From: Streptomyces tanashiensis
GTDB taxonomy: Bacteria > Actinomycetota > Actinomycetes > Streptomycetales > Streptomycetaceae
DNA length: 64,000 nt
Direction: 5' to 3'
NCBI RefSeq assembly: GCF_014648895.1
Contig: NZ_BMRZ01000004.1
Coordinates: 1 to 64,000 of the forward strand
Shown here: in pieces, positions 1 to 10,861 of the stretch
Position numbering within the stretch: position 1 is the first letter of the stretch
Layout: every line of letters starts with the position of its first letter
The notes under the pieces: model-generated
The model's input: only the letters and a program-made list of their open reading frames with translations
Told to the model about the DNA's origin: nothing
Database searches by the model: none
Made by a program: the position numbers and the translations under genes

Positions 1-377
1 TTCTTGGACAGGTGGTTCAGGTCCGCCATCAGCAGCATGTTCTCCTCGCCCGTGATCAGCCCGTCGACGGCCGAGAACTGGCCCGTGACCCCGATCGCGG
101 CACGCACCGCCTGCGGTGTGGCGGCCAGGTCGTGGCCCGCCACCCGGACCTCGCCGGCGTCCGCGGTGATGAGCGTCGACAGGATCTTCACCGCGGTCGT
201 CTTGCCCGCGCCGTTCGGACCGAGCAGGGCGAAGACCGAACCTTCGGGGACGGTCAGGTCGATGCCGTCGAGGACGGTCTTGTCGCCGTAGGACTTGCGC
301 AGGCCGACGGCGGAGACGGCCGCCGGGGACGGCCGACCGTCCGCCTGGCTAGGCATGGACATGACAGAAGAAGGCAT
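1..377 (-). CDS. Drug-export ABC transporter ATP-binding protein (DrrA-like), partial
   Basis: About 125 N-terminal residues are visible; the rest lies off the left edge. The stretch LLGPNGAGKTT is a Walker A motif, followed by the Q-loop region (GQFSAVDGLITGEENM) typical of the daunorubicin-resistance (DrrA) ATPase family, which powers an export permease at the membrane. The ATG at 377 is chosen because GGAGGA lies five bases upstream; two further in-frame ATGs at 362 and 356 lack such a site. It follows the DUF4097 gene on the same strand after 98 bases, so the two are probably co-transcribed, with a DrrB-type permease expected beyond the window. The exported substrate is unknown. Confidence 0.9.
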   Translation of the reverse strand, partial: MPSSVMSMPSQADGRPSPAAVSAVGLRKSYGDKTVLDGIDLTVPEGSVFALLGPNGAGKTTAVKILSTLITADAGEVRVAGHDLAATPQAVRAAIGVTGQFSAVDGLITGEENMLLMADLNHLSK

Positions 378-475
378 GGGGTCCTCCGATCGAAGGGTGG
401 AGACTGCGGGGGTGGGGGAGGGGCGGGCCGGCCGAGGAGGTGGGGGAGACGGCGGGCCCGCCGAGGGGGTGGGGC

Positions 476-1318
476 TCAGGCCTTGGCGCGGCGGATGTCG
501 ATGTTGCCGTGCTTGGTGCGGGCGCGGACCTCGACGGTGTCCTCGGCCTTCCCGGGGGTCTCGGACGCGGTGAGCCCGTTGCGCACCTGTCCGGAGGTCG
601 AGTGGGCGTCGAGCCAGGCGGCGACCCCCTCGCGGATGCCGACCTCGATCGCTCCGTAGGAGGTCTCCAGCTGGACGGCGCCGCTCGCCACCTCGCCGAT
701 GCGCAGGGTGCCGTGGGCGGTGGTGGCGACGACCGAGGCCTCGGCGCGGCCGACCTCGATGTCGCCGTTGGCGCCGCTCACCCGCAGGTCGCCGGTCACG
801 GCGCGGACGGTCGTGGTGCCGTGCGAGTTCTTCAGGACGGCGGGCCCGTCCACGAGGCCGACGCGCAGGCTGCCGGAGCTGGTGGTGATCTCGGCCTTGC
901 CCTCGACCCGGTCCACGGTGATGGAGCCGTGCGAGGCGGTCAGGTGCAGCGGGCCGGTGGTGTCGAAGCGGGCGTCTCCGGACGAGGTCTTCACGCGGAC
1001 CTCCCCGAGCCGGCCCTCGCCGAGGACCTGGGTCCAGGCGCCGGTCAGCTCGACCCGGGAGTCGGCGGGCAGTTCGACCGTGACGTCGACGACGCCGGTG
1101 CGGCCGAACATGTTGGACTTGGGCGTCCTGACGGTCAGTGCGCCGGCCGCGTACGAGACCTCGGTCTGGTCGGCCGTCCGCACATCCAGGTCCTTCTTCG
1201 GGTTGCGCGCCCGCACCTCGACGACGGTGTCGGCGCGGTCGCCCGCGATGAACTGGATGGAACCGGCCTCCACGCGCGCCGTGGCCGAGATCGGTTCGGG
1301 AGTGTCGAAAGAAGGCAT
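476..1318 (-). CDS. DUF4097 beta-strand-repeat protein
   Basis: This is a 280-residue protein without signal peptide or membrane segment. From about residue 90 it is built of roughly 18-20-residue units with turns such as SSGD, SHGS, SSGS, SHGT, ANGD, AHGT and SYGA, the pattern of a right-handed beta-solenoid (DUF4097 or 'putative adhesin' family). The family has no established biochemical function. It lies between a ribbon-helix-helix regulator (84-base gap) and a DrrA-type ATPase (98-base gap), all on one strand, so it probably belongs to the export operon; a cytoplasmic sensor or scaffold role is conceivable but only inferred. The ATG has a GAGGACGGG stretch about 7 bases upstream. Confidence 0.85.
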   Translation of the reverse strand: MPSFDTPEPISATARVEAGSIQFIAGDRADTVVEVRARNPKKDLDVRTADQTEVSYAAGALTVRTPKSNMFGRTGVVDVTVELPADSRVELTGAWTQVLGEGRLGEVRVKTSSGDARFDTTGPLHLTASHGSITVDRVEGKAEITTSSGSLRVGLVDGPAVLKNSHGTTTVRAVTGDLRVSGANGDIEVGRAEASVVATTAHGTLRIGEVASGAVQLETSYGAIEVGIREGVAAWLDAHSTSGQVRNGLTASETPGKAEDTVEVRARTKHGNIDIRRAKA

Positions 1319-1401
1319 GGCTGTCCCGTCCTCGTGAGTCTTCAGGTCGTCCCCGCAGGTGGGACGTGATGTGGGTGAAGTGGTGCGGGCCGGTGGCGTG
1401 G

Positions 1402-1917
1402 CTAGCGCACCCAGCCGGTGATGCTCTGTCCGACGGTCTGGGGCTTCTCCGGCGTCCGCGGTCGGGTGCCGCCGCCGACCGCGGCCGACACGGCGCGCAC
1501 CAGCCAGGCGTTGACCGACAGGCCCTCGCGGGCCGCGGCCTCCTCGGCACGGGTCTTCAGGTGGGCCGGCAGGCGCAGGTTGACGCGGGCGGTGCCTCCC
1601 TCGTCGCCTTCGACGAGGGCCGGGGCCGGGAGCGGTTCGGCGGCCTCCGGCTCCGCGGGGGCGCTGTCGCCGGTGGGCGGGAGCGACACCACGAAGTCGG
1701 GGTCGAGGCCCCGGAGCCGTACGTCGACCGAGCCGGGGGCGAGCTCGCGGGTGATCTCGTCCGTCGCGGCGGAGAGCACGTTGAGCATGGTCAGCCGGGC
1801 CGCCGACTCCAGGGGGGCGGTGAGCCGCTCGGCCAGCTCGCGCGCCTCTTCGCCGCCGGCTTCGGCGGCCACCGCGAGTTCGCGGCGGAGGGTGTCGACA
1901 TACGGGGTGAGGTCCAT
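1402..1917 (-). CDS. Ribbon-helix-helix (HicB/Arc-like) regulator
   Basis: The protein has 171 residues. An N-terminal helical part (about 1-60) is followed by a Pro/Glu-rich linker and a ribbon-helix-helix DNA-binding domain at about 110-148, whose beta strand reads ARVNLRLPAHL and whose helices follow as KTRAEEAAAREGLSVNAWLV. Such proteins are often labelled HicB-family antitoxins, but no HicA toxin gene is next to it. It is first in a leftward operon with the DUF4097 and ABC genes and is likely their repressor and its own. I see no Shine-Dalgarno sequence before the ATG. The motif ATGGCGCCA at 1938-1946, close upstream, recurs in the large inverted repeat at 2076-2115. Confidence 0.8.
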   Translation of the reverse strand: MDLTPYVDTLRRELAVAAEAGGEEARELAERLTAPLESAARLTMLNVLSAATDEITRELAPGSVDVRLRGLDPDFVVSLPPTGDSAPAEPEAAEPLPAPALVEGDEGGTARVNLRLPAHLKTRAEEAAAREGLSVNAWLVRAVSAAVGGGTRPRTPEKPQTVGQSITGWVR

Positions 1918-1937
1918 GACGTCATCATGGCATCACT

Positions 1938-1946
1938 ATGGCGCCA
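1938..1946. promoter_or_regulatory. Operator-like ATGGCGCCA motif upstream of the RHH gene
   Basis: ATGGCGCCA lies 21 bases upstream of the regulator's start codon and overlaps a possible -10 (CATAGT read leftward, 1935-1940). The same word occurs as ATGGCGCCAT at 2076-2085 and 2106-2115. It is inferred to be an autoregulatory site; no binding data are available here. Confidence 0.45.
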
Positions 1947-2075
1947 CGCGCAAGCGTACGGGCGGGGTCGTTGGGGCGATATCTCTGTGCACCTGTTCTG
2001 ACCTGTGAGAACGTCGCGCCATGTGCAGGGGTGGCCGTGGTGTCAGATGGGTGCGGCTGCATCTGGTGATGCGAA

Positions 2076-2115
2076 ATGGCGCCATGTGGCACCGGGTGGT
2101 GCCACATGGCGCCAT
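2076..2115. repeat. Perfect 18-bp inverted repeat, probable operator
   Basis: The left arm ATGGCGCCATGTGGCACC (2076-2093), the loop GGGT and the right arm at 2098-2115 form a perfect 18-bp inverted repeat. The outer ten bases of each arm are themselves the palindrome ATGGCGCCAT, so two short palindromes sit in mirror image. It lies between the RHH gene (start 1917) and the 3' end of the hydrolase (2138). It could also terminate the hydrolase transcript, but it lacks a U-tract, and the reuse of ATGGCGCCA in the RHH promoter favours an operator array. The rest of the 1918-2137 gap holds no convincing gene. Confidence 0.6.
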
Positions 2116-2137
2116 GGTGTGACGCAGGCGTGTCAGC

Positions 2138-4963
2138 TCATGCCGCGTCCCGCACCCTGCCCGTGAACTCCGGGCCGGGGACCGGCTCCCAGGAGTCGTC
2201 GTACGTGAACAGCGCGGCCCGGAGGGATTCCGTCGGCTCCGCGACCCCGTCCCGGACGGTGGGCACGGTCACCTGGGTGCTCGTCTCCCCGGCGGGGACG
2301 GAGAACCACAGGCTGGTGCCGCCCTCCACCACCCCGGACAGCGGCCTCGCGGGAGTCGGCACCTCGCCGAACTGCGCCTCCAGCCAGGCCGGGTCGATGT
2401 CCGCCGTGGACAGTTCCGGGCCGTCGGTCACCGGCTTGAGGAGGATGCCGCCGGAGATCTCGACGTCGGCCGGCGCGGAGAGCGCCACCCGCCAGTTCAG
2501 GGCCGAGCCCTCGGTCACGTCGTCCGCGACGGGCGTCAGGCGCACGGTGGGCATGGCGTCGTCGTTCCGCGCTGTCACACCGCCCCGGTGTGCTCCGACC
2601 ACGGTGCCGCGCACCGCCTTGACGAACGCGTCGTGCCGCACGTCGTAGCCGAAGCGCGTGTTGCCCCGCACCTGGACCGGCACGTCGATGTCATGGCGTC
2701 CCGGACGCACCGTCACCGTGCGGGACGTGACCGTGTCGCCGTCCGGCGCCGGGACGAACAGGCGGACCTGCCCGCTGCCCTGTCCGGTGACCGTCACCGG
2801 CACCCGGTAGGTCCGGACCCCGGAGTCGCCCTCCGCGACGGTCAGACGGCCGACGTCGACGCGCGCGAGGGGTGCGGGGGCGACCGCCGGAGTGCCGGGG
2901 CGCCAGCCCCAGGCGTCCATGAGCCAGGCCCTGCCGGCGCCGCCGCGCGGGGTCAGTTCGAGGGTCGAGATCCGCTTCAGGTCCAGGCCCGCCCGAGTGG
3001 CGGCGGACAGCGGCACGCGGACCTCGCGGCTCCAGTACGCGGCGGTGCGCGGGCTGCCCGGCAGTCCGTCGACCCGGGTACGGCCCAGGGCCGCACGGCG
3101 GCCCGAGGCGTCGGTCACGGCGACGTCCAGTTCGGTGCCGGAGCTGTTGGGCGGGACGATCACGCGCAGCGCCAGGGACCCGGCGCCCGCGAGGGAGACC
3201 GGCCGGGCCGAGCGGACATCGACCCGGTTTCCCCGGCCCGTCCACTTCATCGCCACGGCGTCGCGGCCGGGCTCGGGAGACGCCTCCCAGGAGGCGAAGT
3301 GCGGCGACCAGCCCTCCTCGGGCGACAGACAGGCCCGGGCGGCGTCGGGGTCGACCTGGGCGCACAGCCGGCCGCCGCCGGAGACGGTGACCGAGGAGCC
3401 CGGCAGGAACGCGGGCGCGCGGTGCGCGCCGACGGCGTGGGTGAGGACCCGCGCGGGTCCGGCCGAGGGCGCGCGGCGGCCGGTGCCGTCGAGCAGCGGC
3501 CGGACCGCGTCGTCGCCCCCGACGAACAGCCGGGCGGACGCCGCGATGTAGGTGGCGCCGGCCGCCTGCTGCTGGGTGGCCGTCAGCCGGGTCGCCGTGC
3601 CGGGGGAGCAGACCGGGTCGGTCCCGTCGTCGGAGGAGAAGTCGTCGATGGCAGGGGCCTTCGCCTGCCCGGGGGTCCACTCGCTGTTGAAGAAGTTGTG
3701 GTTGGCGCCGATCACGTAGGCCGCGCTGTGCAGGGCCGCGCCCCGGCTGACGCCGCGGGTGCCGTCGACGTAGATCTGGCCCTGGAGGTCGGACACGTCG
3801 CCGTCGCAGCCCGGCAGGATCGTCGTGGAGGGAACGTCGGGGGCCGGGTTCTGGCCGAACACCGTGGGCCCGATCAGGACGTTGCCGCGGATCTTCCACC
3901 GCACGGGACCCCGGTAGCCGTCCTGGGCGGCGGGCGGCGGGTTCAGGCTGTCGGTCGCGGCCCGGTTGACGCCCTCTCCTCCCCGGGAGTGGCCGACGAG
4001 GAGGACCCGCGAGAGGTCGGCGGACGAGGTCTTCCGTACGGCCGCCGGGGCGGAGGCCCGGTTCGCGGCCCAGTCCGCCCAGCGGGCGAGGTGCAGCCGG
4101 ACCAGGGAGGAGCGGGCCTGGGCGCCGCCGTCCTCGGCCTGCCAGTCCTGGCCGTTGATGCCGTTCGCGGCGATGGACAGCGTCACGTACCCCTGGGAGG
4201 CCAGCAGACGCTGGGCGCGGAGGTATCCCTGCTTGCTGGGTATCGGCCGGGTGCCCGCGGGGCACGGCCAGGTGAACCGGACGTCCTCCGTTCCCGGGGT
4301 GTAGCAGGTGTCGTGGCGGCCGTGCAGGAAGAGGGCCACCGGCCGCTTCCCCGGCGCTCCGGCCGGGCCGACGACCGTGGCGCGCATCTCGACGGGCTCC
4401 GGGAAGCCGGGCAGGCGTACGGAGTTCAGGGCGTACTCGCCGCTGACGGTCCGGTAGCGGCCCGGCACGCCGGGGTCGACCGGGTTCGCGGGAAGCGGGG
4501 CCTCCGGTGCGGCGGCGGGGGCGGGGGGACGCTCGCTCGCGGCGCCGGCGCGGCCCGGCGTGTCGAGCCGCCGTCCGCCGGCCGTCACCCGCAGCTGCGT
4601 GCCCTCGGTCAGCCGTGCGTCGCCGAGGGGCAGGGCGAAGGAGCGCCCGTCCGGCCGGGGGAGCGGGCGGCCGAGGAGCCGGTCGCCGGCGTGGAACTCG
4701 ACGCGGGCGTCACCCGCGGGTATGCGCTCGGGCGACGTCCAGACCAGCTGCCTGCCCGCGCCGCTCCCGGTGACCTGCCAGCCCTCGGGGAGGGTGAGCT
4801 CCCCGAGGCGGCTCTCCGGGGACGCCGCCGGCGGCGGACCGGGCTGCGGTGACGCGGGCGAGGGCTGGGCGGACGCGGGCCAGGGTGCCCCCGCCGTCAG
4901 TGCGAGTAACGCCACGGCGGTGGTCACGCCGCGTGTGACACGTATCAAAGCGGTCTTCCTCAC
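2138..4963 (-). CDS. Secreted alpha/beta hydrolase with C-terminal Calx-beta-like domain
   Basis: This is a large exported protein of about 941 residues from the GTG at 4963. That start gives a clean signal peptide: VRKTALIRVTRG, a hydrophobic stretch, then PASA before QPSP. An upstream GTG at 5047 adds 28 polar residues. After a Pro-rich linker comes an alpha/beta hydrolase region with oxyanion context ALFLHGRHDT and nucleophile elbow GHSRGGEG; a later AAYVIGANHNFFNSEW may hold the catalytic His. The C-terminal third (after about residue 700) is beta-rich, with DVGRLTVAEGDSGVRTY and similar Calx-beta-like units, probably adhesive or substrate-binding. Neither start has a good Shine-Dalgarno sequence. 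The substrate is unknown; an esterase or lipase role is a guess. Confidence 0.75.
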   Translation of the reverse strand: MRKTALIRVTRGVTTAVALLALTAGAPWPASAQPSPASPQPGPPPAASPESRLGELTLPEGWQVTGSGAGRQLVWTSPERIPAGDARVEFHAGDRLLGRPLPRPDGRSFALPLGDARLTEGTQLRVTAGGRRLDTPGRAGAASERPPAPAAAPEAPLPANPVDPGVPGRYRTVSGEYALNSVRLPGFPEPVEMRATVVGPAGAPGKRPVALFLHGRHDTCYTPGTEDVRFTWPCPAGTRPIPSKQGYLRAQRLLASQGYVTLSIAANGINGQDWQAEDGGAQARSSLVRLHLARWADWAANRASAPAAVRKTSSADLSRVLLVGHSRGGEGVNRAATDSLNPPPAAQDGYRGPVRWKIRGNVLIGPTVFGQNPAPDVPSTTILPGCDGDVSDLQGQIYVDGTRGVSRGAALHSAAYVIGANHNFFNSEWTPGQAKAPAIDDFSSDDGTDPVCSPGTATRLTATQQQAAGATYIAASARLFVGGDDAVRPLLDGTGRRAPSAGPARVLTHAVGAHRAPAFLPGSSVTVSGGGRLCAQVDPDAARACLSPEEGWSPHFASWEASPEPGRDAVAMKWTGRGNRVDVRSARPVSLAGAGSLALRVIVPPNSSGTELDVAVTDASGRRAALGRTRVDGLPGSPRTAAYWSREVRVPLSAATRAGLDLKRISTLELTPRGGAGRAWLMDAWGWRPGTPAVAPAPLARVDVGRLTVAEGDSGVRTYRVPVTVTGQGSGQVRLFVPAPDGDTVTSRTVTVRPGRHDIDVPVQVRGNTRFGYDVRHDAFVKAVRGTVVGAHRGGVTARNDDAMPTVRLTPVADDVTEGSALNWRVALSAPADVEISGGILLKPVTDGPELSTADIDPAWLEAQFGEVPTPARPLSGVVEGGTSLWFSVPAGETSTQVTVPTVRDGVAEPTESLRAALFTYDDSWEPVPGPEFTGRVRDAA

Positions 4964-5106
4964 GATCGGAGTCGTCGGAGCACCGGCAGGGGCCGGATTC
5001 CCGGCTCCTCGGCGCCCCTCTCGTCTCGTGAGGACGGTGCGGGACACCCGTCGGTTGTCTCATGCGGCGTCAGAAAGGAGACGAGGGAGGGGTGTCGGCA
5101 CGAAGA

Positions 5107-5146
5107 GGGCCGGCCCGGGTGGCGTGGAAGCCACCCGGGCCGGCCC
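5107..5146 (-). terminator. Strong hairpin terminator after katG
   Basis: A perfect 17-bp stem (arms 5107-5123 and 5130-5146) encloses the loop GTGGAA, 18 bases beyond the katG stop codon. There is no long U-tract, as is common for Streptomyces terminators. The 4964-5163 gap otherwise holds only the hydrolase upstream region. Confidence 0.85.
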
Positions 5147-5163
5147 CGGTGTCACGGTGACGG

Positions 5164-7413
<2,250 letters not shown>

Positions 7414-7520
7414 TCACAGTGCTCAGGAAGTGCGTTCGGCGGACGGGCCTGGCGCGGGTCTCACGTGTGCTTCTCCCGCCGTGCTGGAGTCTTCCTGTCC
7501 CTTGGCCATTTACGAAACCG

Positions 7521-7548
7521 ATCCTACGATGGACGTTGTCCAAGTCAA
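7521..7548 (-). promoter_or_regulatory. katG promoter
   Basis: Read leftward, the -35 is TTGACT (complement of 7543-7548) and the -10 is TAGGAT (complement of 7521-7526), with a 16-base spacer. This AT-richer patch of the katG/fur intergenic region is the natural place for Fur-type repression; I could not identify a clear Fur box by eye. Confidence 0.7.
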
Positions 7549-7586
7549 GAACCACGCCAAGTTTGCCGATGAAGACGGGGTGAGAG

Positions 7587-7997
7587 ATGAGTGACCTGCT
7601 GGAGCGGCTGCGCGCGCGTGGCTGGCGGATGACGTCCCAGCGCCGGGTCGTCGCCGAGGTCCTGGCCGGGGACCACGTGCACCTCACGGCGGACGAGGTC
7701 CACGCGCGCGCGGTGACGCGCCTGCCGGAGATCGCGCGGGCCACGGTCTACAACACCCTGGGCGAGCTGGTCGCCCTGGGGGAGGTCGTCGAGCTGTCGA
7801 CGGACGGCCGGGCCAAGCGCTACGACCCGAACGCGCACCACCCCCACCAGCACCTGGTCTGCTCGGACTGCGGGATCATCCGCGACGTCCACCCGACGGG
7901 GGATCCGCTCGCCGTCCTGCCGCCCGCGGAGCGGTTCGGCTTCACGGTGTCGGCGGCGGACGTGACGTACCGGGGGCTCTGCCCGGGCTGCGCCTGA
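7587..7997 (+). CDS. Fur-family transcriptional regulator (FurA/CatR type)
   Basis: The protein has 136 residues. An N-terminal winged helix (RMTSQRRVVAEVLAG ... ARATVYNTLGELVALGEV) is followed by a metal-binding dimerization domain with the His-rich segment HHPHQH, then CSDCG and the C-terminal CPGC, which together make the structural zinc site. Actinobacterial members of this group sense peroxide or iron and repress a neighbouring catalase gene; the divergent katG makes that the probable target here. The ATG follows a GGGGTGAGAG ribosome-binding region. It ends at a strong bidirectional terminator shared with tpx. Confidence 0.92.
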   Translation: MSDLLERLRARGWRMTSQRRVVAEVLAGDHVHLTADEVHARAVTRLPEIARATVYNTLGELVALGEVVELSTDGRAKRYDPNAHHPHQHLVCSDCGIIRDVHPTGDPLAVLPPAERFGFTVSAADVTYRGLCPGCA

Positions 7998-8007
7998 GCG
8001 CATGCGA

Positions 8008-8043
8008 GAGGGGCCCTCCACCGGTGTCGGTGGAGGGCCCCTC
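8008..8043. terminator. Bidirectional terminator between fur and tpx
   Basis: A perfect 15-bp stem (8008-8022 with 8029-8043) has a six-base loop GGTGTC. It lies in the 69-base gap between the convergent fur and tpx stop codons and should stop both transcripts. Confidence 0.88.
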
Positions 8044-8066
8044 CGTGTGTCCTGCCGCGGCGGCGA

Positions 8067-8567
8067 CTACTTCAGGGCGGCGAGCGCCTCGTCGTAGCCC
8101 GGCTCGTCGGCGATCTCGCCCACGAGCTGCGCGTGCAGCACCGTGTCGTTCTCGTCGAGGACGACGACGGCGCGGGCGGTCAGACCGGCCAGCGGGCCGT
8201 CCGCGATCTCCACGCCGTAGTTGGTGTGGAACTCACGGCCGCGGAGCGTCGAGAGGTTCTTGACGTTCTCCAGGCCCTCGGCGCCGCAGAAGCGGGCCTG
8301 GGCGAAGGGCAGGTCGGCGGAGATGCAGAGGACGACCGTGTTGTCCAGCTGCGCGGCCTTCTCGTTGAAGGCGCGGACCGAGGAGGCGCACGTCGGCGTG
8401 TCGACGCTCGGGAAGATGTTGAGGACCTTGCGCACACCGGCGAAGTCCTTGAGCGACTTGTCCGCCAGTCCCTCGGCGACGAGCGTGAAGTCGGGGGCCT
8501 GGCTGCCGGGGGCCGGCAGAGCGCCGTTGACCTGCACGGGGCTGCCCTTCAGCGTGACCTGGGCCAT
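8067..8567 (-). CDS. tpx: Thiol peroxidase (Tpx, peroxiredoxin)
   Basis: This cytoplasmic 166-residue 2-Cys peroxiredoxin of the Tpx subfamily reduces peroxides with thioredoxin as electron donor. The peroxidatic cysteine is C60 in PSVDTPTC and the resolving cysteine C94 in [11 protein letters not shown], the spacing typical of Tpx. The ATG at 8567 is preceded by AAGGAGAT at good distance; the frame stays open further upstream, but those residues look non-coding. It is convergent with the fur gene, so katG, fur and tpx form a small peroxide-defence block. Confidence 0.95.
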   Translation of the reverse strand: MAQVTLKGSPVQVNGALPAPGSQAPDFTLVAEGLADKSLKDFAGVRKVLNIFPSVDTPTCASSVRAFNEKAAQLDNTVVLCISADLPFAQARFCGAEGLENVKNLSTLRGREFHTNYGVEIADGPLAGLTARAVVVLDENDTVLHAQLVGEIADEPGYDEALAALK

Positions 8568-8744
8568 GGGGATCTCCTTCAGACGTATGAGTGGCAACGT
8601 GGGGAATCGTACGGAAGCCGGACCCGCCCTCGTGACACGGGCCACCGTGACGCTCTCCAGCGGATTCACGGACATGAACAGAGGGTGTAGGTGTGCGGGC
8701 CTCGCGCCCGGCCTGCGAGGCCGGCTCCGCGTGAACGGGCCTTC

Positions 8745-8773
8745 TTGACGCCACTGGTGCAGACCTTTAGGTT
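8745..8773 (+). promoter_or_regulatory. Probable promoter of the alginate-lyase-like gene
   Basis: TTGACG (8745-8750) and TAGGTT (8768-8773) are separated by 17 bases and lie about 50 bases upstream of the start codon. The remainder of the 8568-8824 gap shows no gene. Confidence 0.55.
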
Positions 8774-8824
8774 CCACCCTCGACAACCCTCGCCCGTTCA
8801 CATACATGAAGAAGGGGTAACTCC

Positions 8825-10006
8825 ATGACTCGATGGTTCACCGCCCCCCTGCTCCTCGCCGGCCTTCTGGCCACACTGGTGGCCGCCCCCGGAGGCGGCC
8901 GTGCCGAAGCCGCCCCGGCCGCGTTCGTCCACCCCGGCGTCCTGGTCTCCCGAGGACAGCTCGACTTCACCCGGGAGAAGGTCACCGCCGGGGCGCAGCC
9001 CTGGAAGGACGCCTTCGACCGGATGACGGCGAGCAAGTACGCCTCGCTCGCCCGGGTCCCCAAGCCCCGGGCGGTCGTCGAGTGCGGCTCCTACTCGAAC
9101 CCCAACCTCGGCTGCACCGACGAGCGCGAGGACGCCCTCGCCGCGTACACGCTCTCCCTGGCCTGGTACGTCACCCGGGACAGCCGGTACGCCGAGAAGG
9201 CGATCGAGATCATGGACGCCTGGTCCGGCGTGATCACGGACCACACCAACTCCAACGCGCCCCTCCAGACGGGCTGGGCGGGCTCCTCCTGGCCGCGGGC
9301 CGCCGAGATCATCCGGTACACCTACACCGGCTGGCCGCAGGCCCGCGTCGACCGCTTCAAGACCATGCTCCGCACCGTCTACCTCCCCGAGGTGACCAAC
9401 GGCTCCCACTCCAACGGCAACTGGGAACTCAGCATGACCGAGGCGGCCCTCGGCATCGCCGTCTTCCTGGAGGACCGCGCCGCCTACGACAAGGCGGTCG
9501 CCAAGTTCCGCGGCCGGGTCCCCGCGTACATCTACCTCGCGAGCGACGGCGCCCTGCCGAAGGCGGCGCCCGGCAGCGGGCTCGACACCCGCGACGAGCT
9601 CGTCCGGTACTGGCAGGGGCAGACCACCTTCGTCGACGGGCTCACCCAGGAGACCTGCCGCGACCTCACCCACACCGGATACGGCCTCTCCGCGATCTCG
9701 CACATCGCCGAGACGAGCCGCATCCAGGGCCAGGACCTCTACCCCGAGGTCGCCGACCGGCTGCGCCACGCCCTCGGCCTCCAGGCCAGGTACGAGCTCG
9801 GCGAACCCGTCCCGTCCTGGCTCTGCGGCGGCACCCTCAAGGACCACCTGGGACCCGTCACCGAGGTCGGTTTCAACGCGCTGAACGGCCGTCTCGGGTA
9901 CGCGATGACGAACACCCGGAAGTTCACCGAGGCGGGCCGGCCGGCGGGCACGAACAACCTCTTCGTCGCCTGGGAGACCCTCACCCACGCGAACAACCCC
10001 CGCTGA
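8825..10006 (+). CDS. Secreted alginate-lyase-family protein
   Basis: The 393-residue protein starts with a typical signal peptide ([25 protein letters not shown], cleavage near AEAAPA). The mature part is alpha-helical and matches the alginate lyase/heparinase-like (alpha/alpha)n toroid family: the region [12 protein letters not shown] and the downstream [23 protein letters not shown] carry the conserved Asn, His and Tyr positions expected of uronan lyases. A beta-elimination on an acidic or other polysaccharide is likely, but the substrate cannot be assigned. AAGGGG lies before the ATG. It is monocistronic and convergent with an AraC-type gene two bases downstream. Confidence 0.78.
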   Translation: MTRWFTAPLLLAGLLATLVAAPGGGRAEAAPAAFVHPGVLVSRGQLDFTREKVTAGAQPWKDAFDRMTASKYASLARVPKPRAVVECGSYSNPNLGCTDEREDALAAYTLSLAWYVTRDSRYAEKAIEIMDAWSGVITDHTNSNAPLQTGWAGSSWPRAAEIIRYTYTGWPQARVDRFKTMLRTVYLPEVTNGSHSNGNWELSMTEAALGIAVFLEDRAAYDKAVAKFRGRVPAYIYLASDGALPKAAPGSGLDTRDELVRYWQGQTTFVDGLTQETCRDLTHTGYGLSAISHIAETSRIQGQDLYPEVADRLRHALGLQARYELGEPVPSWLCGGTLKDHLGPVTEVGFNALNGRLGYAMTNTRKFTEAGRPAGTNNLFVAWETLTHANNPR

Positions 10007-10008
10007 CG

Positions 10009-10776
10009 TCAGCCCCGGCCCGCCGCGAACCGGGACGGCGGCATGCCGAAGGCCCGCGTGAACGCGGCCGTGAACGCGGCCGGGGAGGAGTACCCCAGGC
10101 GGCCCGAGACCGCGCTGACCGAGGCGGTACGCAGCAGGGGCACGGCCGCCAGGAGCCGGGCGCGGGACCGCCAGACGGCGGGGCTCTCGCCCGTCTCCGC
10201 GCGGAAGCGCCGGGTGAACGCCCGCTCGCTCAGGGCGGTCCTGGCCGCCCAGTCGGTGTTGGTGACAGCCGCGTCCGGGGCGGCCAGGTACTCCCGGCAC
10301 AGCGCCGCGAGGTCCCCGGAGGAGGGGATCCCGACGTGGAAGGGGAGCGGGGAGCGCGCGGCGATCTCGTGCAGCAGCAGCGTCGCGAGGGCGCCCTCCC
10401 GCCCCGACAGGCTGTAGTCCGCCGGGAACTCGACGGCCGCGAGCAGCAGTTCGCGCAGGAGCGGCGGCACGTCCACGACCGTGCAGCGCGCCGGCCACCA
10501 GGGAACGGCGCCCGGCTCCACGTACAGGCTGCGCGTGCTCACGCCCAGCATCCGGACCCGGTGCGGGGTGGCGGCCGGGATCAGGACGGCCCGCTCGGGC
10601 GGGACCGTCCACGTGCCGTCGGCGGTGTCGACGACCATCACCCCGGTCGCCCCGTAGAGGAACTGCGCCCGCCGGTGCTCGTGCCAGTCCAGGACCCGCC
10701 CGGCCGGATAGTCGGTGCCGATCGGCAGGACCGCCCGGTCGAGGTGGTCGACGTCGTCCAGCGGGATGTTCTTCAC
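10009..10776 (-). CDS. AraC-family transcriptional regulator
   Basis: From the GTG at 10776 this is 255 residues. The N-terminal part is a cupin-like sensor (VLDWHEHRRAQFLYGATGVMVVDTADGTW). The C-terminal ~100 residues carry two helix-turn-helix motifs: the first around TDWAARTALSERAFTRRFRAETGESP, the second in VSAVSGRLGYSSPAAFTAAFTRAFGMPPSRF, the classic AraC signature. It is divergent from a TauE/SafE transporter gene (85-base gap), which is its likely target. GGTGG precedes the GTG. Upstream in-frame codons extend the frame but overlap the transporter gene and look non-coding. Confidence 0.88.
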   Translation of the reverse strand: MKNIPLDDVDHLDRAVLPIGTDYPAGRVLDWHEHRRAQFLYGATGVMVVDTADGTWTVPPERAVLIPAATPHRVRMLGVSTRSLYVEPGAVPWWPARCTVVDVPPLLRELLLAAVEFPADYSLSGREGALATLLLHEIAARSPLPFHVGIPSSGDLAALCREYLAAPDAAVTNTDWAARTALSERAFTRRFRAETGESPAVWRSRARLLAAVPLLRTASVSAVSGRLGYSSPAAFTAAFTRAFGMPPSRFAAGRG

Positions 10777-10861
10777 CGGGCCACCGTACTGGCCGAGACG
10801 CGAAAGAACCCTGCCGACCATCGCATGCGGGAACCGGGTGCGACCTGGTGGTCTTGACCCC

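Noticed and set aside
1925..2107. A 60-codon open frame on the minus strand across the inverted repeat
   Set aside because: It runs through the 18-bp repeat and the RHH promoter, has no ribosome-binding site, and its His/Pro/Thr-rich composition looks like non-coding sequence.
2588..4852. Long plus-strand open frame opposite the secreted hydrolase
   Set aside because: Composition-driven mirror of the minus-strand gene, which has a signal peptide and GHSRGGEG; the plus frame has none.
7512..7550. Attempt to assign a precise Fur box in the katG/fur intergenic region
   Set aside because: No clear 7-1-7 type dyad could be aligned by eye, so only the katG promoter is reported.
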